A stretch of DNA of 64,000 nt from the NCBI GenBank assembly GCA_020631735.1, contig CM036201.1, forward strand, positions 70,573,394 to 70,637,393, in the 5' to 3' direction. The notes below the pieces were generated by a model that had not been told where the DNA came from, ran no database searches, and was given only the letters and a program-made list of their open reading frames with translations. A program made the position numbers and the translations under genes. This DNA comes from Saccharum officinarum (Eukaryota > Streptophyta > Magnoliopsida > Poales > Poaceae). Positions 11,835 through 23,248 of the stretch are shown here, in pieces. Each line of letters begins with the position of its first letter. Within the stretch, counting starts at the first letter, position 1.

Positions 11835-14269
11835 CTAGATCTCTTCTTCAATTCTTAGTACAATATAATCATTATGTAGCAATCTATTCTCAAAATCATA
11901 TAAAGAGTTACTTAGGAACGAGCTCACCTCTAAATTTAATTGTCGCGCGCGAGCTCTAGTGATTGGACCTTGAATGTCCAGCAGCGGATCATTGTGTGTA
12001 TGTGAATGAGTGATGTCCTCATCATCCTCTTGAATTGGAGTCATCCTCGACACCAACTCATCTTCGTCTCCCAAGTATGGCCTCAAATATGAAATGTTAA
12101 AGGTGGGACTAACCCCAAACTCAGGGGGTAACTCAAGCTTATATGCATTATCATTAATCTTCTCAACAATTTCAAATGGACCAACAACTCTGGTCATCAA
12201 CTTAGACTTTCTCAAATCTAGAAATCTATCCTTTCTCAAGTGCAACCAAACCAAATCACCCAGTTCAAGCCTAACTTCTTGTCTACCTTTACTACCAGCA
12301 ATTCTATACTTTTAAGTCATTTTTTCAATGTTGTGCTTGGTTGTTTCATGCATTTGCAAAATAAAATCAGCACGTTCCTTAGCATCAACATGAATTCTCT
12401 CACTAGTAGGTAGAGGCAAAATATCAATTGGAGCACAGGGATTGAATCCATACACTACCTGAAAAGGACTTACCTTGGTGGTAGAATGTGTTGCCCAATT
12501 GTAAGCAAACTCCACATGAGGCAAACATTCTTCCCACATCTTCAAATTTTTCTTCAGAAGAGTTCTCAATATGGCACCCAAAGTGTGGTTCACTACCTCT
12601 ATTTGCCCATTGGTTTGTGGGTGACAAGTTGTAGAAAACCATAGTTTTGTACCCAACTTATTCCATAGAGTGTGCCAAAAGTGACTCAAAAATTTAGCGT
12701 CGCGATCTGAAATAATAATAGAAGGCATACCATGCAAACGAACAATCTCTTTAAAAAAGAGGTCAGCAATATGAACAACATCATCACTTTTATGACATGG
12801 TATAAAGTGTGCCATCTTAGAAAATCGATCCACCACAACAAAAATGCTTTCCCTCCCCCTCTTAGTCTTAGGCAATCCCAAAACAAAGTACATCAAAATA
12901 TCTGCCCAAGGAATAGAAGGAATGGGAAGAGGCATATACAAACCATGTGGATTCAAGCGAGACTTAGCTTTTTGACATGTGGTGCAGCGTGCCATGAATC
13001 GCTCAACATCTCTCCTCATCTTTGGCCAAAAGAAGTGTGTGGCCAAAACATTCTCCGTCTTCTTAGCACCAAAATGTCCCATCAACCCTCCTCCATGCTC
13101 TTCCTGCATCAACAAATGATGAACAGATCCAACTGGAATGCATAGGCGGTTAGCTCTAAACACAAATCCATCATTGACCACAAACTTGTTCCATGAACAT
13201 CCCTCTTCACAATTCAGCAACACATCTTTAAAATTAGAATCAAACGCATATTGTTCTTTTATTGTTTCAAGTCCAAAAATTCTACAATCAAGTTGAGACA
13301 GCAAAGTGTATCATCTAGACAAAGCATTAGCAATCACATTATCCTTCCCTTTCTTGTGTTTGATAACATAAGAAAAAGATTCAATAAATTCAACCCACTT
13401 AGCGTGTCTACGATTCAGATTATTTTATGAATGAAGATACTTAAGCGATTCATGATCCGAATGAATAAGAAATTCTTTAGGCCACAAATAATGATGCCAC
13501 GTCTCTAAACAACGTACAAGAGTATACAATTCCTTATCATACATGGAGTAATTCAAAACAGGGCCATGCAATTTTTTGCTAAAGTATGCAACGGGCTTAC
13601 CATCTTGCATCAAAACACCTCCAATGCCAACTCCACTAGCATCACATTCTAGCTCAAAAGTCATACCAAAATTTGGAAGTTGCAGCAATGGAGCATGTGT
13701 AAGGTTGTCCTTCAAAGTGTCCAAGGACTCCTCTTGTGCCCTTCCCCAATGAAACACCACACCCTTCTTTGCCAACTCGTGTAAAGGGGCAGCAATGGTG
13801 CTAAAATCATTGACGAAGCAGCGGTAAAATCCTGCAAGACCAAGAAAACTCCTCACCTGTGTGATGGATTGGGGAACAACCAACTCTTAATGGCTTCAAT
13901 TTTTGTCTCATCCAGATCAATTCCCTGTGGAGTAACAACAGAACCAAGTAAAGAGACTCGATCCGTGCAAAAGATGCACTTCTCAAGGTTACCAAATAAA
14001 CGTGCTTCGCGTAAAGCATTAAGAATAGCACATAAGTGATCCGTATGTTCATCCAAAGACTTGCTATAAATCAAGATATCATCAAAGTAAACTACCACAA
14101 ATCAACCATTGAAAGATCTTAAAACCTCATTCATTAGGCGCATGAATGTGCTAGGTGCATTAGTCAACCCAAAAGGCATTACTAACCATTCATACAATCC
14201 GAATTTAGTTTTGAAAGTTGTTTTCCATTTATCTCCAAGTTTCATTCTAATTTGGTGATAGCCACTACG
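11835..14269 (-). pseudogene. CRM-like chromovirus pol relic, 3' part (RT to integrase)
   Basis: The minus strand encodes, in order, the later half of a reverse transcriptase (from GYHQIRM through MPFGLTNAP and YFDDILIYS, about 14098-14265), an RNase H region (13425-13883), an integrase (12312-13304, with HHCC-type CTTCQKAK and catalytic-core segments) and an integrase C-terminal region (11835-12254, with GPFEIVEKINDNAYKLELP). The relic is broken: a TGA before the YFDD segment, a one-base frame change near 13880, stops near 13425 and 13310 (an SR-stop where Arg is usual) and a TAA at 12312-12314. The style of its protease and integrase C-terminus suggests the CRM clade of chromoviruses; a Reina-like source is possible. 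Its 5' half continues at 26106 beyond the nested insertion. Confidence 0.85.
14265..14269. repeat. Target-site duplication CTACG (left)
   Basis: CTACG directly abuts the TGTCACACCC terminus at 14270 and recurs at 26106-26110 after the opposite terminus. It marks integration of the 14270-26105 element into the RT codons of the older element. Confidence 0.95.
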
Positions 14270-16016
14270 TGTCACACCCATTTTAAGGACAAAAATAGGA
14301 TGCATAAAAGACTCATGTGCGCCCCAGGAAACAGTCGCACACATAAGTTGACAAATTACAAAGTATCATCACAGTGCTTATTACATAACGAATAAATATT
14401 TAAGACATAGTCTTGAACGATAGATAATAATAACTAATAGTAAATCTTCAGCGGAAACTCCACACAGGGACACGGTTGACTGGTTGACACCAAGACTAGT
14501 ACTCATTCCGATAATCTTCCTCTATATCTTCATCTGTTATGGTGGAAATAGCAAGAGTGAGTCCATGTCGAACTCCACAAATATAACACAGGGTTCATGA
14601 GGCTCAAAAAGGCTAGACACTGTTTAACTGCGTTTAGCTTTTAATCATATATTAGCAATTGAGTAGCATCAAGATAAACCACTTCCCATTAAAGAACCAA
14701 TGATCAGTTGTAATAAGGATAATGAATAGCATTAACATGAGCAAATTATAATCAACAATAATTAAACATGATATAACAGTTATGATCAACTATTCCATAA
14801 GAATCCCCAAGGCCGCTCGTATCCGTGAGCACGGCTAGTATACCAGTTTTTAACTCTGCGTAGAGGTGTACACTTTCACTGTGAGTCATGATTTCCAAAT
14901 GAGTGGGGAGATCAAGCCCAAACACCCGAGAACCATATAAAGCCACTCAAAAGTTCGTCTAACAAGTTAGGGCCATTAGATTCACTCGGCAGGCAGATGT
15001 AGAACCCCCCTTCCCTGTGGCACAACAACCGCAGCCTATACACACTAGGCCAGGGGCTCGCACTACACCCAACGTGGCAAGCCTTTCTTACGCCATTTAA
15101 GGTAACCTCTAACAAGCTAGAAAAGGTCTCTTGAACAACTAAAGCCAGAGCCATATAGCCCTCACAGCTGTACTGTATGTCCCGGTTATCACTTACAGAT
15201 AAGTCCTTATGGAGAGAAACCAGAGCATCAAAATAATACACATGCTCTAGCCCCCTTTTAACAGTAATAAAATCATCTTATTAGTTGATTGCTTAATCCA
15301 TTAATCAAACTACAAGATCATTGTTCTTAGTTTAAGCACTAGCAATAGCTACCCATATGCATTCCCAAGGTTGACAAGGAATCAAGATAACAATCACTAA
15401 GTTATAATCTCTAAGGTTGTCAAGGTAAGCACATGCATATGTATGACAATTCAATGTATAGGTAACAAGGATAGTCCTGTGTTATACTTGCCTTGATCAA
15501 AGCTTTCCAAGTGATACTGCTGACTTGGTTCAAAGTAATACTCCGAATCGTCCAGATACTGCTCACCTTCTATATTCGATCATCAATCAACAACATACAT
15601 GCATCCAATCAAACATACACGAAGCAAACAAAGAGATATAATTAGAACAGTACACCAACAGTAGCAAAACAGTAATAAAAGTTTATAAAATTCTTCTACA
15701 CGTTTCTACGATCACACAGACGCAAAGATCACCAAATTCGGAGTTAAAACGTGAAAGTTATGTATTTTCTAAGATTTCCTATAGATAAATAAATACTTAA
15801 TTATAACCTCGAAAAATAAATTATCAAAACTGACTGTACAACTACACTAACATGTAGAGCTTGCAAATACGAACCTAACGCAACTTCACCGGATCAAATC
15901 GGAGTTAAAATAAAGATTTTATGACCAAAACAAGTTTAGTGGCAAAACTGTAAATATCCGAAAACGTATTTTTGATTTACCGGGAGAAAATACGCTTTCA
16001 AAACACGAAAACGGAT

Positions 16017-16469
16017 TCAGGATATTGCGCTAAGGACCGCGGGTTCTATTATGAAGAAGTCCAGGGGCTCTTTAAGAAATCTACACCGCGAAGGGGTATC
16101 TTCTAATCCTAACCGTTGATCAGCGAACGGACGGCTCGTGTTCATTGGCAACGATACAGTGAAGAAACCGACTCCCCTTCTCCAAGTCCGGCCGGCGGCC
16201 ACCATGGCCGGCGTCCATGGCTCGCCGGAAAGCTCCGGCTTTGCCGTTTTAGACCACCAGATGACTCGCAACCGACACCAATCAAATGCAGAGCTCAATG
16301 CGAACACCTCTACGCGGTTTAGAAGAGCTATGACGAACCGAGGATGAAACGCGGCTCGGTTAGGACGACGACGCCATTGTTGGCCACGGTGAGCTCCAAA
16401 CCCGCGATTTAAAGCACAAAAACTCAAAAGAAGAGCATTGGGAGGGAGAGGAGAAGATGACAAACTCAC
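16017..16469 (-). other. 150-codon reading frame inside the LTR
   Basis: An open frame starting about 150 nt downstream of the LTR TATA box, hence probably on the element's own transcript. The same 150 codons occur in the other LTR at 24947-25399; the two base differences I found between the copies (near 16146 and 16232) are both silent. The protein is rich in Arg, Pro and Ser and matches nothing I know. Because the LTRs are recent copies of one sequence, conservation between them is weak evidence of function. Confidence 0.2.
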
Positions 16470-16620
16470 CCAAGCGAAGAAATCGGCCTTGAATCCACCC
16501 TAGAACCCCCTAGCCGACCGTCCGCCCGCCTCTACCAACTTGAAGCCCTAGAACTCAATTTCACGTGGTGGAACTCGCGGTTTAGATGAAAAACGGAAAG
16601 AGGAGAACCCCGGCTACCCC

Positions 16621-16628
16621 TTTATAGG
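16621..16628 (-). promoter_or_regulatory. LTR TATA box (3' LTR copy)
   Basis: CCTATAAA on the minus strand, followed by a GC-rich leader. The identical site in the 5' LTR (25551-25558) would drive the genomic transcript. Confidence 0.6.
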
Positions 16629-17188
16629 TTCACTTCATCGATTTCGGTTAGGAAATCCAAACTAGATGATTTGATTCGGTTGGAACCGGTGTTCGTCTCG
16701 GTTACGATCGGAGGAAGAAGAGGGTGCTGACAACCCAACCCCACCAGTCAGCGACCGAGAAGAGAGGGAAGGCGCTGCCGCTGGCTCGGCTGCTGGCTCA
16801 GCTGCTGGCTCGGCTGCTGGACCCAGTTGTCAGCGGAAGAAAGGAGGGAGAGGCGCGGCTGCCGCGGCTCTGGGCCGGACTGGCTGCTCGTTAGCTGATC
16901 GGCCCACGCGGAGCGGCCTAGGCGCCAGCGCGTGAGAGCAGGCCGTCGGGCCATCGGGCTGCCAGGGAAAAAGGTAAACTGTTTTTTTTTTCTTTCTTTT
17001 CTTTATTTACTTGTTTTCAAACTATTCCAAATAAAATTCTTCAAACCAATTCAAAATAAAACAAATATATCCACACTACAAAATAAAATAAATGCAACAG
17101 CATGAATGCAACACCAAATAATTTAAAATTTTAATTCCCTTTCTCTAGATTATTTAAAATTTATTACTCCTAAAATTTGGGTGTTACA

Positions 17189-17205
17189 AATTCTACCCCC
17201 CTTAA
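17189..17205 (-). promoter_or_regulatory. Polypurine tract
   Basis: On the minus strand, AAGGGGGGTAGAATT lies immediately before the TGTAACACCC start of the 3' LTR. This is the expected position of the plus-strand primer for reverse transcription. Confidence 0.85.
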
Positions 17206-17224
17206 AAGAATCTCGTCCTCGAGA

Positions 17225-20200
17225 TTAGACTGCTTCCTCAAACAATTGCGGATATGATTTCCTCAATTCATCCTCTCTTTCCCAAGTTGCCTCTGCCTCT
17301 GAATATCGATTCCACTGCACCTTGCACATCTTAATAACCCGACTTCGAGTAACTCTCTCAGCAGTTTCTAAAATCTTGATCAGAAACTCTTCATATGTAA
17401 GATCCTCCTTAACAGTCAACTCTTCTAAAGGTATCTGCTCCTCAGGCACCCGTAAACACTTCTTAAGTTGTGAAACATGGAACACATCATGTACTCCAGA
17501 TAAATTCTCAGGCAACTCTAATTGATAAGCAACTTCCCCACGTCTAGTAATAACTTTAAATGGTCCAACATACCTTGGTGCTAGTTTACCTTTCATGTTA
17601 AACCTCTTCACACTTTTCATAGGTGACACCTTCAAATAAACATAGTCACCTACTTCAAAAACTAAATCTCTTCTTCTATTGTCAGCATAACTCTTCTGAT
17701 GAGACTGTGCTACTCTCAAATTCTCACGAATCACTCGCACTTGATCTTCTGCGTTTCTAAGAACATCTGTACCAAACACTTGAGATTCACCTGTCTGATC
17801 CCAAAACAATGGAGTTCTACACTTACGTCCATACAAAGCTTCAAACGATGCCATCTTAAGACTCTGTTGATAACTATTATTGTAAGAGAATTCTGCATAA
17901 GGCAAACTCTTATCCCAACTAGTCCCATATTGCAATGCACAAGCTCTTAGCATATCCTCTAATACCTGGTTGGTCCTTTCAGTCTGTCCATCTGTCTGTG
18001 GATGATATGCTGTACTAAAATTCAATTTTGTTCCCAATGATTCATGCACAGCTTTCCAAAAATGCGACGTAAACTGCGATCCTCGATCAGATACAATCTT
18101 CTTTGGTACTCCATGCAAACATACTATCCTCTCCATATACAACTCTGCCAATTTTGGCCCATGGTAAGTAGTCTTAACTAGTATAAAATGAGCAACTTTA
18201 GTTAACCGATCTACTATCACCCAAATAGAGTCATAACCTTTCTGAGTACGCGGTAACCCTACTATAAAGTCCATACCAACTTCTTCCCACTTCCATTCAG
18301 GAATCTTCATTGGTTGCAACAATCCAGCAGGTCTCTGATGCTCTGCTTTCACCCTCTGACAAGTGTCACACAATGCCACATACTCAGCCACATCTCGCTT
18401 TAATCCAACCCACCAATATTTCTGTTTCAGATCCAAATACATCTTAGTACTACCAGGATGAATAGAATAAGCTGACTCATGAGCTTTGCGAAGAATTGCC
18501 TGTCTAACAGTTTGATCCTCAGGTACACACAGCCTCTTTCCAAACCACAAAATTCCATTATCATCCATCCGAAAACCTGGTGACTTACCAATCACTATAT
18601 CTTCCGCTATCTTCTTTAGTTTCTCATCCTTCAACTGACCCTTGTAAATTTCTTGCTCTAAGGTAGGCTCTATCACTAATTCCATTGTATTAGTAACAAT
18701 TCCCAAATTCAAATATTCAAATTCAGCACATAACTCCCTAGTCATAGACAATGTCTGTATCTCATTGACATAACTTTTCCTACTAAGAGCATCAGCTACT
18801 ACATTAGCCTTACCAGGATGATAGTGTATCTCAATATCATAATCCTTAATCAACTCTAACCATCTACGTTGCCTCAAATTCAGATCTGACTGAGTGAAAA
18901 TATACTTCAAACTCTTATGATCAGTGTATATATCACTCTTATGTCCAATTAAATAATGTCTCCAAATTTTTAAAGCATGAACTACAGCTGCTAACTCCAA
19001 ATCATGTGTAGGATAATTCATCTCATGCTTTCTCAACTGCCTAGATGCATAAGCCACAACTCTGCCTTCTTGCATAAGAACACATCCCAAACCTTGACGA
19101 GAAGCATCACAATAAATAGAAAACTTCTTACTCAAATCTGGCAAAACCAAAACAGGCGCTGTAGTCAACCTCTTCTTCAATTCCTCAAAACTAGCTTGAC
19201 ATTTATCTGACCACACAAACTTGGCATTCTTCTCTAACAGAGATGTCATAGGTTTAGCAAGTTTAGAAAACCCTTCAATGAAACGTCTGTAATATCCAGC
19301 TAATCCCAAGAAACTACGAATCTCGCTAACATCAATAGGTGGTTTCCAATTTAATACATCCTTTACTTTACCTGGATCCACTGATATCCCTCCATTAGAA
19401 ACAATATGACCAAGAAAAGAAACTTCCTTCAACCAAAACTCACATTTACTTCGCTTCGCATACAGTTTATGCTCTCTAAGTTTCTGCAATACCAACCTCA
19501 AATGTTCAGCATGCTCTTTCTCCGTCTTGGAAAATATCAGTATATCATCAATAAACACTACCACAAACTTATCCAAATATTCCATAAACACCTTATTCAT
19601 CATGTACATAAAGTATGCAGGTGCATTGGTCAATCCAAATGACATAACAGTATACTCATACAATCCATACCTTGTAGTAAAAGCTGTCTTTGGAATATCA
19701 GAAACACGAATCTTCAACTGATGATAACCAGAATGTAAATCAATCTTAGAGAACACACAAGCACCTCTCAACTGATCAAACAAGTCATCAATCCTAGGCA
19801 AAGGGTACTTATTCTTGATAGTTACCTCATTTAGTGACCGGTAATCAATACACATCCTCTGACCACCATCTTTCTTATCAACAAAAATAACTGGTGCTCC
19901 CCAAGGTGATGAACTAGGTCTAATAAAACCTTTATCTTGTAATTCTTTAATTTGTTTCTTAAGTTCTTCTAATTCATCTACTCCCATCCTATATGGTCGT
20001 TTGGCTATAGGTGCAGTTCCAGGAAGTAATTCAATAAGAAATTCAATGTCTCGGTTAGGTGGCATACCTGGCAATTCATCAGGGAAGACATCCAGAAATT
20101 CCTCAATCACTGAATTCTCCTTAATAGTATCTTCAAGCTGATTCACCACAGCGGTTGGTTGCTTCTGCACTACTACATCCACATTGATTTTATCTCCATT

Positions 20201-20260
20201 AGGTGCAGTCACAACTACTACTTTCTGCTGACACTGAATCTCTGCCTGATTTTGCTTCAT
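17225..20260 (-). CDS. pol: Pol part of gypsy polyprotein (RT, RNase H, integrase, chromodomain)
   Basis: 1011 codons open from the first Met after the stop at 20261-20263, in the same frame as gag. Reverse transcriptase spans about residues 105-290 ([19 protein letters not shown], catalytic FIDD at 237-240). RNase H is about 375-495 (acidic residues in YCDAS, LELAA, YTDHKS and VADALS). Integrase has the zinc-binding set H594, H601, C631, C634 and a D664, D725, E761 core with 35 residues between the last two, as in the DD35E family. Residues about 955-1010 (ending [17 protein letters not shown]) look like a chromodomain, used by chromoviruses to target chromatin. All visible catalytic residues are present. 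Strictly it is the downstream part of gag-pol; independent translation from this Met is doubtful. Confidence 0.95.
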   Translation of the reverse strand: MKQNQAEIQCQQKVVVVTAPNGDKINVDVVVQKQPTAVVNQLEDTIKENSVIEEFLDVFPDELPGMPPNRDIEFLIELLPGTAPIAKRPYRMGVDELEELKKQIKELQDKGFIRPSSSPWGAPVIFVDKKDGGQRMCIDYRSLNEVTIKNKYPLPRIDDLFDQLRGACVFSKIDLHSGYHQLKIRVSDIPKTAFTTRYGLYEYTVMSFGLTNAPAYFMYMMNKVFMEYLDKFVVVFIDDILIFSKTEKEHAEHLRLVLQKLREHKLYAKRSKCEFWLKEVSFLGHIVSNGGISVDPGKVKDVLNWKPPIDVSEIRSFLGLAGYYRRFIEGFSKLAKPMTSLLEKNAKFVWSDKCQASFEELKKRLTTAPVLVLPDLSKKFSIYCDASRQGLGCVLMQEGRVVAYASRQLRKHEMNYPTHDLELAAVVHALKIWRHYLIGHKSDIYTDHKSLKYIFTQSDLNLRQRRWLELIKDYDIEIHYHPGKANVVADALSRKSYVNEIQTLSMTRELCAEFEYLNLGIVTNTMELVIEPTLEQEIYKGQLKDEKLKKIAEDIVIGKSPGFRMDDNGILWFGKRLCVPEDQTVRQAILRKAHESAYSIHPGSTKMYLDLKQKYWWVGLKRDVAEYVALCDTCQRVKAEHQRPAGLLQPMKIPEWKWEEVGMDFIVGLPRTQKGYDSIWVIVDRLTKVAHFILVKTTYHGPKLAELYMERIVCLHGVPKKIVSDRGSQFTSHFWKAVHESLGTKLNFSTAYHPQTDGQTERTNQVLEDMLRACALQYGTSWDKSLPYAEFSYNNSYQQSLKMASFEALYGRKCRTPLFWDQTGESQVFGTDVLRNAEDQVRVIRENLRVAQSHQKSYADNRRRDLVFEVGDYVYLKVSPMKSVKRFNMKGKLAPRYVGPFKVITRRGEVAYQLELPENLSGVHDVFHVSQLKKCLRVPEEQIPLEELTVKEDLTYEEFLIKILETAERVTRSRVIKMCKVQWNRYSEAEATWEREDELRKSYPQLFEEAV

Positions 20261-21649
20261 CTAGTCCATACCCAATATCACATCGATACCAGATGTCCTC
20301 AACACTATAGGAGTTATCTTAAACTCTACCCCCCTTAATACCATACTAATTGGAAGACAACGATTACTGGTTTGCATGGTACCTCCAGGTGAATTTACTA
20401 AGAGAGGTTCTTTCATAGCTAGCATGGGTATACTATGCATTTTAACAAAAATGTTGGATATGAATGTACGAGATGCTCCAGAGTCAAAAAGAACAGTTGC
20501 AGGAGTGGAATGTACATTGAACGTACCGATCATAACTTCTGGTGCATCATGAGCTGTATCAGAAGACACGTGATTCACCCTTCCAGTACCAGATTGCCTC
20601 TGGTTGCTCTTCTGGCTCTGAGGAGTCTGCTGGTTCTGCTTCTCAGGACAATGGTAAGACATATGCCCCTCTTTACCACAGACAAAACATCTAGTAGGCG
20701 TGCTGGGAGCACTATTCTTCATGGGGGTAACATTGGAATTTCCAGTGCGAGGAGTCTGTTGCCCAGTCTGCTGATACTGTTGACGCTGTGGATATGATGA
20801 ACGCTGTTGTGACTGATTACTTTGCCAATTCTGGGACCACCTCTGATTCGGATTGCGATTCCATTGACTAACCGGTCCCTGAAACTTCTGATGAAAACCA
20901 TGCTGAGGATTCGTGCGCTGACGATTGTTGCTTCCTGAGCCTTGTACCTTCATCTTCCTCTTCCTGTCCATCTCTCTGCGCTCATTATCAAGCACAATAG
21001 CTTTGTTTACCAGCTCTTGAAAACTAGCATAGTTGTTTCCCTTCAACTGCAAGCGAAGATCATAATAAATTCCCTTCAAGAAAAGACGCTGTCTGTCTGC
21101 ATCTTCCCTCACTTCATTAGGAGCATAGCGAGCCAACTGGGTAAATCTATCATGATATTCACTAACGCTCATCTGTCCCATCCTAAGGTTTCTGAATTCT
21201 TCCTGCTTCAGCTCAATTATACCTTCAGGAATATGACGAGCTCGAAAATCTCTAACAAACTCATTCCAAGTGATAGGAGGAGCATTGTCAGGGCGTGCAG
21301 CTTGATACGACTCCCACCAAGTCTGAGCTGTCCCCTGTAACTGACCAGATGCATATAACACCTTCTCCATATCATTGCATTGGGCTATATTCAGCTGTTT
21401 CTCCACTGCCCTCACCCAATCATCTGCCTCTAAAGGATCAGCAGCATGAGAAAACACTGGAGGGCGTCCCTTCAAAAATTCCCCACGCTTATCCCTCACT
21501 TGCACAGGCGGTGGTCCTCCTGCAGGGGGATTGTTCTGCATGTGCTGCATAAACATCTGCATCATCTGGTTCTAAGTTTGCATGAGTTCCTCCATAGTAA
21601 TGGGTAGGTTAACACCTCCACGACCTCTGCCACGTCCTCTGCCTGACAT
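20261..21649 (-). pseudogene. gag: Gag and protease part of gypsy polyprotein, two in-frame stops
   Basis: The natural start is probably the ATG at 21649-21647, which opens with an Arg/Gly-rich run (MSGRGRGRG). A TAG at 21574-21572 interrupts it after 25 codons; from the Met at 21565 the frame is open for 434 codons. It carries the capsid-type gag region (about 30-200), a Gln/Ser/Asn-rich linker, one CCHC zinc knuckle (C293-C306, CFVCGKEGHMSYHC) and a retropepsin site DSGAS (361-365). It ends DVILGMD followed by a TAG (20263-20261), then runs in frame into pol. Related polyproteins usually have Trp at that position. A programmed readthrough stop cannot be excluded, but the second stop in the same frame favours decay. 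Confidence 0.85.
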
Positions 21650-22354
21650 CTGTTTCCAAAAACACAGAAATTGAAATTCAGTACGACCTGAGATGATGTA
21701 TTCAATAGATAAGCAAAATCTGATTTTTCTGGACGAACTTCAATTTCAGCAACTCAGTAAAACTGTCATATCTCGAGCTACAGACATCCAATTCAGATGA
21801 TCTTTACATGGTTGGAAAGATTACAAAATTATATACAACTTTTATTCACAACACTTTTTCTGATTCTGTCAATAAATTGGCCAAAAACTGAACTTAACCG
21901 AAACTGTTTCTGAATTCTAGACTGTGCAGTAACTCCAACTTGGAACAGATATATCTCTTAGCTCATAATAGCTATTAAAGTAATTCTTGCGGGGTTGGAA
22001 AGATACAGAAGTCTAATTATTCCCAGTAAAATTTCTTAAATTTCTCATGAACGGATTTTAAGTTATTCCTAAAACATCCCAGACTGATCCAAAAATCAGC
22101 AAAGGACAGAACTAAGTTAACCTCATATTCAACTAATATATTTTGATCAAACTTAATATTCTTAACCATGGAACTTGTAGGCATGTCTACAAAACTCCAG
22201 CACACAATACAAAGATCCAAATCACACATTATCATAATAACAATCCATCAATCACACAATTGTTCACACCACAAACTGACTCTTAAAACAAACCAAACTT
22301 AAAATTAACTCGCAACTACTATCGTTCCTATTACATAGGGATTTTTCCTATTTC
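21650..22354 (-). other. Leader between the extra frame and gag
   Basis: About 700 bp without a credible frame. It contains repeated short phrases of the type TTTCCAACC...ATGTAAAGATC and GAGCTAAGAGATAT (minus sense). A related version is found in the gene-free interior of the non-autonomous element at 47280-47600, so this leader has been kept there while the proteins were lost. Confidence 0.6.
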
Positions 22355-23059
22355 CTAATTAAGCTTCTCATAAATCTTGGGATGACCTAACTCCGCCCTT
22401 AATTGGTCAATCTCCTTATAAGCTTGCTCCTTAAGTTCTTTTTCCTTCAGCAACTCATCCTTCAAATCCACCTCATGGAGAGCCAATTCACGAGCTAATC
22501 CCACCGTAGCTTGTAAAGTCAAGGAGGAATCATCTGCAGGCGGCACGGTCCAAATACCCTTGTCATGTAAGAAACAAGGAAAATGCCGGAGTGCACCCTT
22601 TAACGTCTTGTCCGAACGTAGACCATGGTAGTAAACAAATGCATTGAAAGCGACATCCTCCATGCTTATCTCCACGGTTGCCCGGCTCACTCTGGTAATG
22701 AACTTTGACTCCACCTTAGACTCCTTAGTGGTAGGATCCCTTTTCTTAACCCATAACTCCGTTTCCCAATAGGAATCCATCCATGGATGACTATACTCTG
22801 CACTGCGATACTCCAACGTAGCTTCCCAGTCGTAGTAGTAGTTGTCCAAGGTTCTTGTCAATATGTCATGGAAGAAAGCATCAGCTTTAGGAACCATGAT
22901 ATGAAACTTCGTAGTCCACCCCATAACTACATTCTCCATTGGTATATCACCAACTCTTGATTCAGCATCAGATAGCTCTTGATCACCATCTTCATACGGC
23001 TCCTGAGGTTTGAAACGAGCAACGTACTGTGCAGCTGACAGACGGGGATGAGGAGGCAT
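22355..23059 (-). CDS. Extra leader frame of gypsy element, unknown protein (234 aa)
   Basis: Starts about 190 nt inside the primer-binding site and ends about 700 nt before gag, in the sense of the element. I do not recognise the protein. It opens MPPHPRLSAAQYVARFKP, has an acidic stretch (about 20-40), a mixed region with many aromatic residues (about 60-120; two Trp-x-Glu motifs) and a charged C-terminal helix (about 190-228, rich in Glu, Lys and Leu) that looks like a coiled coil. Codon composition is ordinary and there is no stop, unlike gag-pol in the same copy. It could be an additional retrotransposon protein or a captured host fragment. Extra genes before gag are known in Ogre/Tat elements; in a chromovirus this would be unusual. 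Confidence 0.7.
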   Translation of the reverse strand: MPPHPRLSAAQYVARFKPQEPYEDGDQELSDAESRVGDIPMENVVMGWTTKFHIMVPKADAFFHDILTRTLDNYYYDWEATLEYRSAEYSHPWMDSYWETELWVKKRDPTTKESKVESKFITRVSRATVEISMEDVAFNAFVYYHGLRSDKTLKGALRHFPCFLHDKGIWTVPPADDSSLTLQATVGLARELALHEVDLKDELLKEKELKEQAYKEIDQLRAELGHPKIYEKLN

Positions 23060-23233
23060 ATATAAGATTTAGACATAGATTAGATAGAATCAATGTATTT
23101 TCACAATAGAATAAAGTAGAGGAAGCATAAAACTTTAGTAATTAACAAGGTAAAAAGAGGAAGCATGAATTAAGTGAAATATGGATGCTATTAACGACCA
23201 TTCTAACTAGGCTCGCGTCCTACAGTCAACACG

Positions 23234-23245
23234 GCTCTGATACCA
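23234..23245 (-). promoter_or_regulatory. Primer-binding site, initiator-Met tRNA
   Basis: TGGTATCAGAGC on the minus strand, three bases inside the 5' LTR end. This is the classical plant initiator-methionine primer-binding site. Confidence 0.95.
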
Positions 23246-23248
23246 ATC

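Larger units (their letters stand above)
14270..17188 (-). repeat. 3' LTR of the nested gypsy element
   Basis: 2919 bp, from TGTCACACCC to GGGTGTTACA. Relative to the other LTR it has an extra ~47 bp near 15322-15368 and one more 12-bp CTGGCTCGGCTG-type unit near 16790; otherwise differences are sparse. The part at 14270-15955 is the portion related to the LTR at 45060-46776. Confidence 0.95.
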
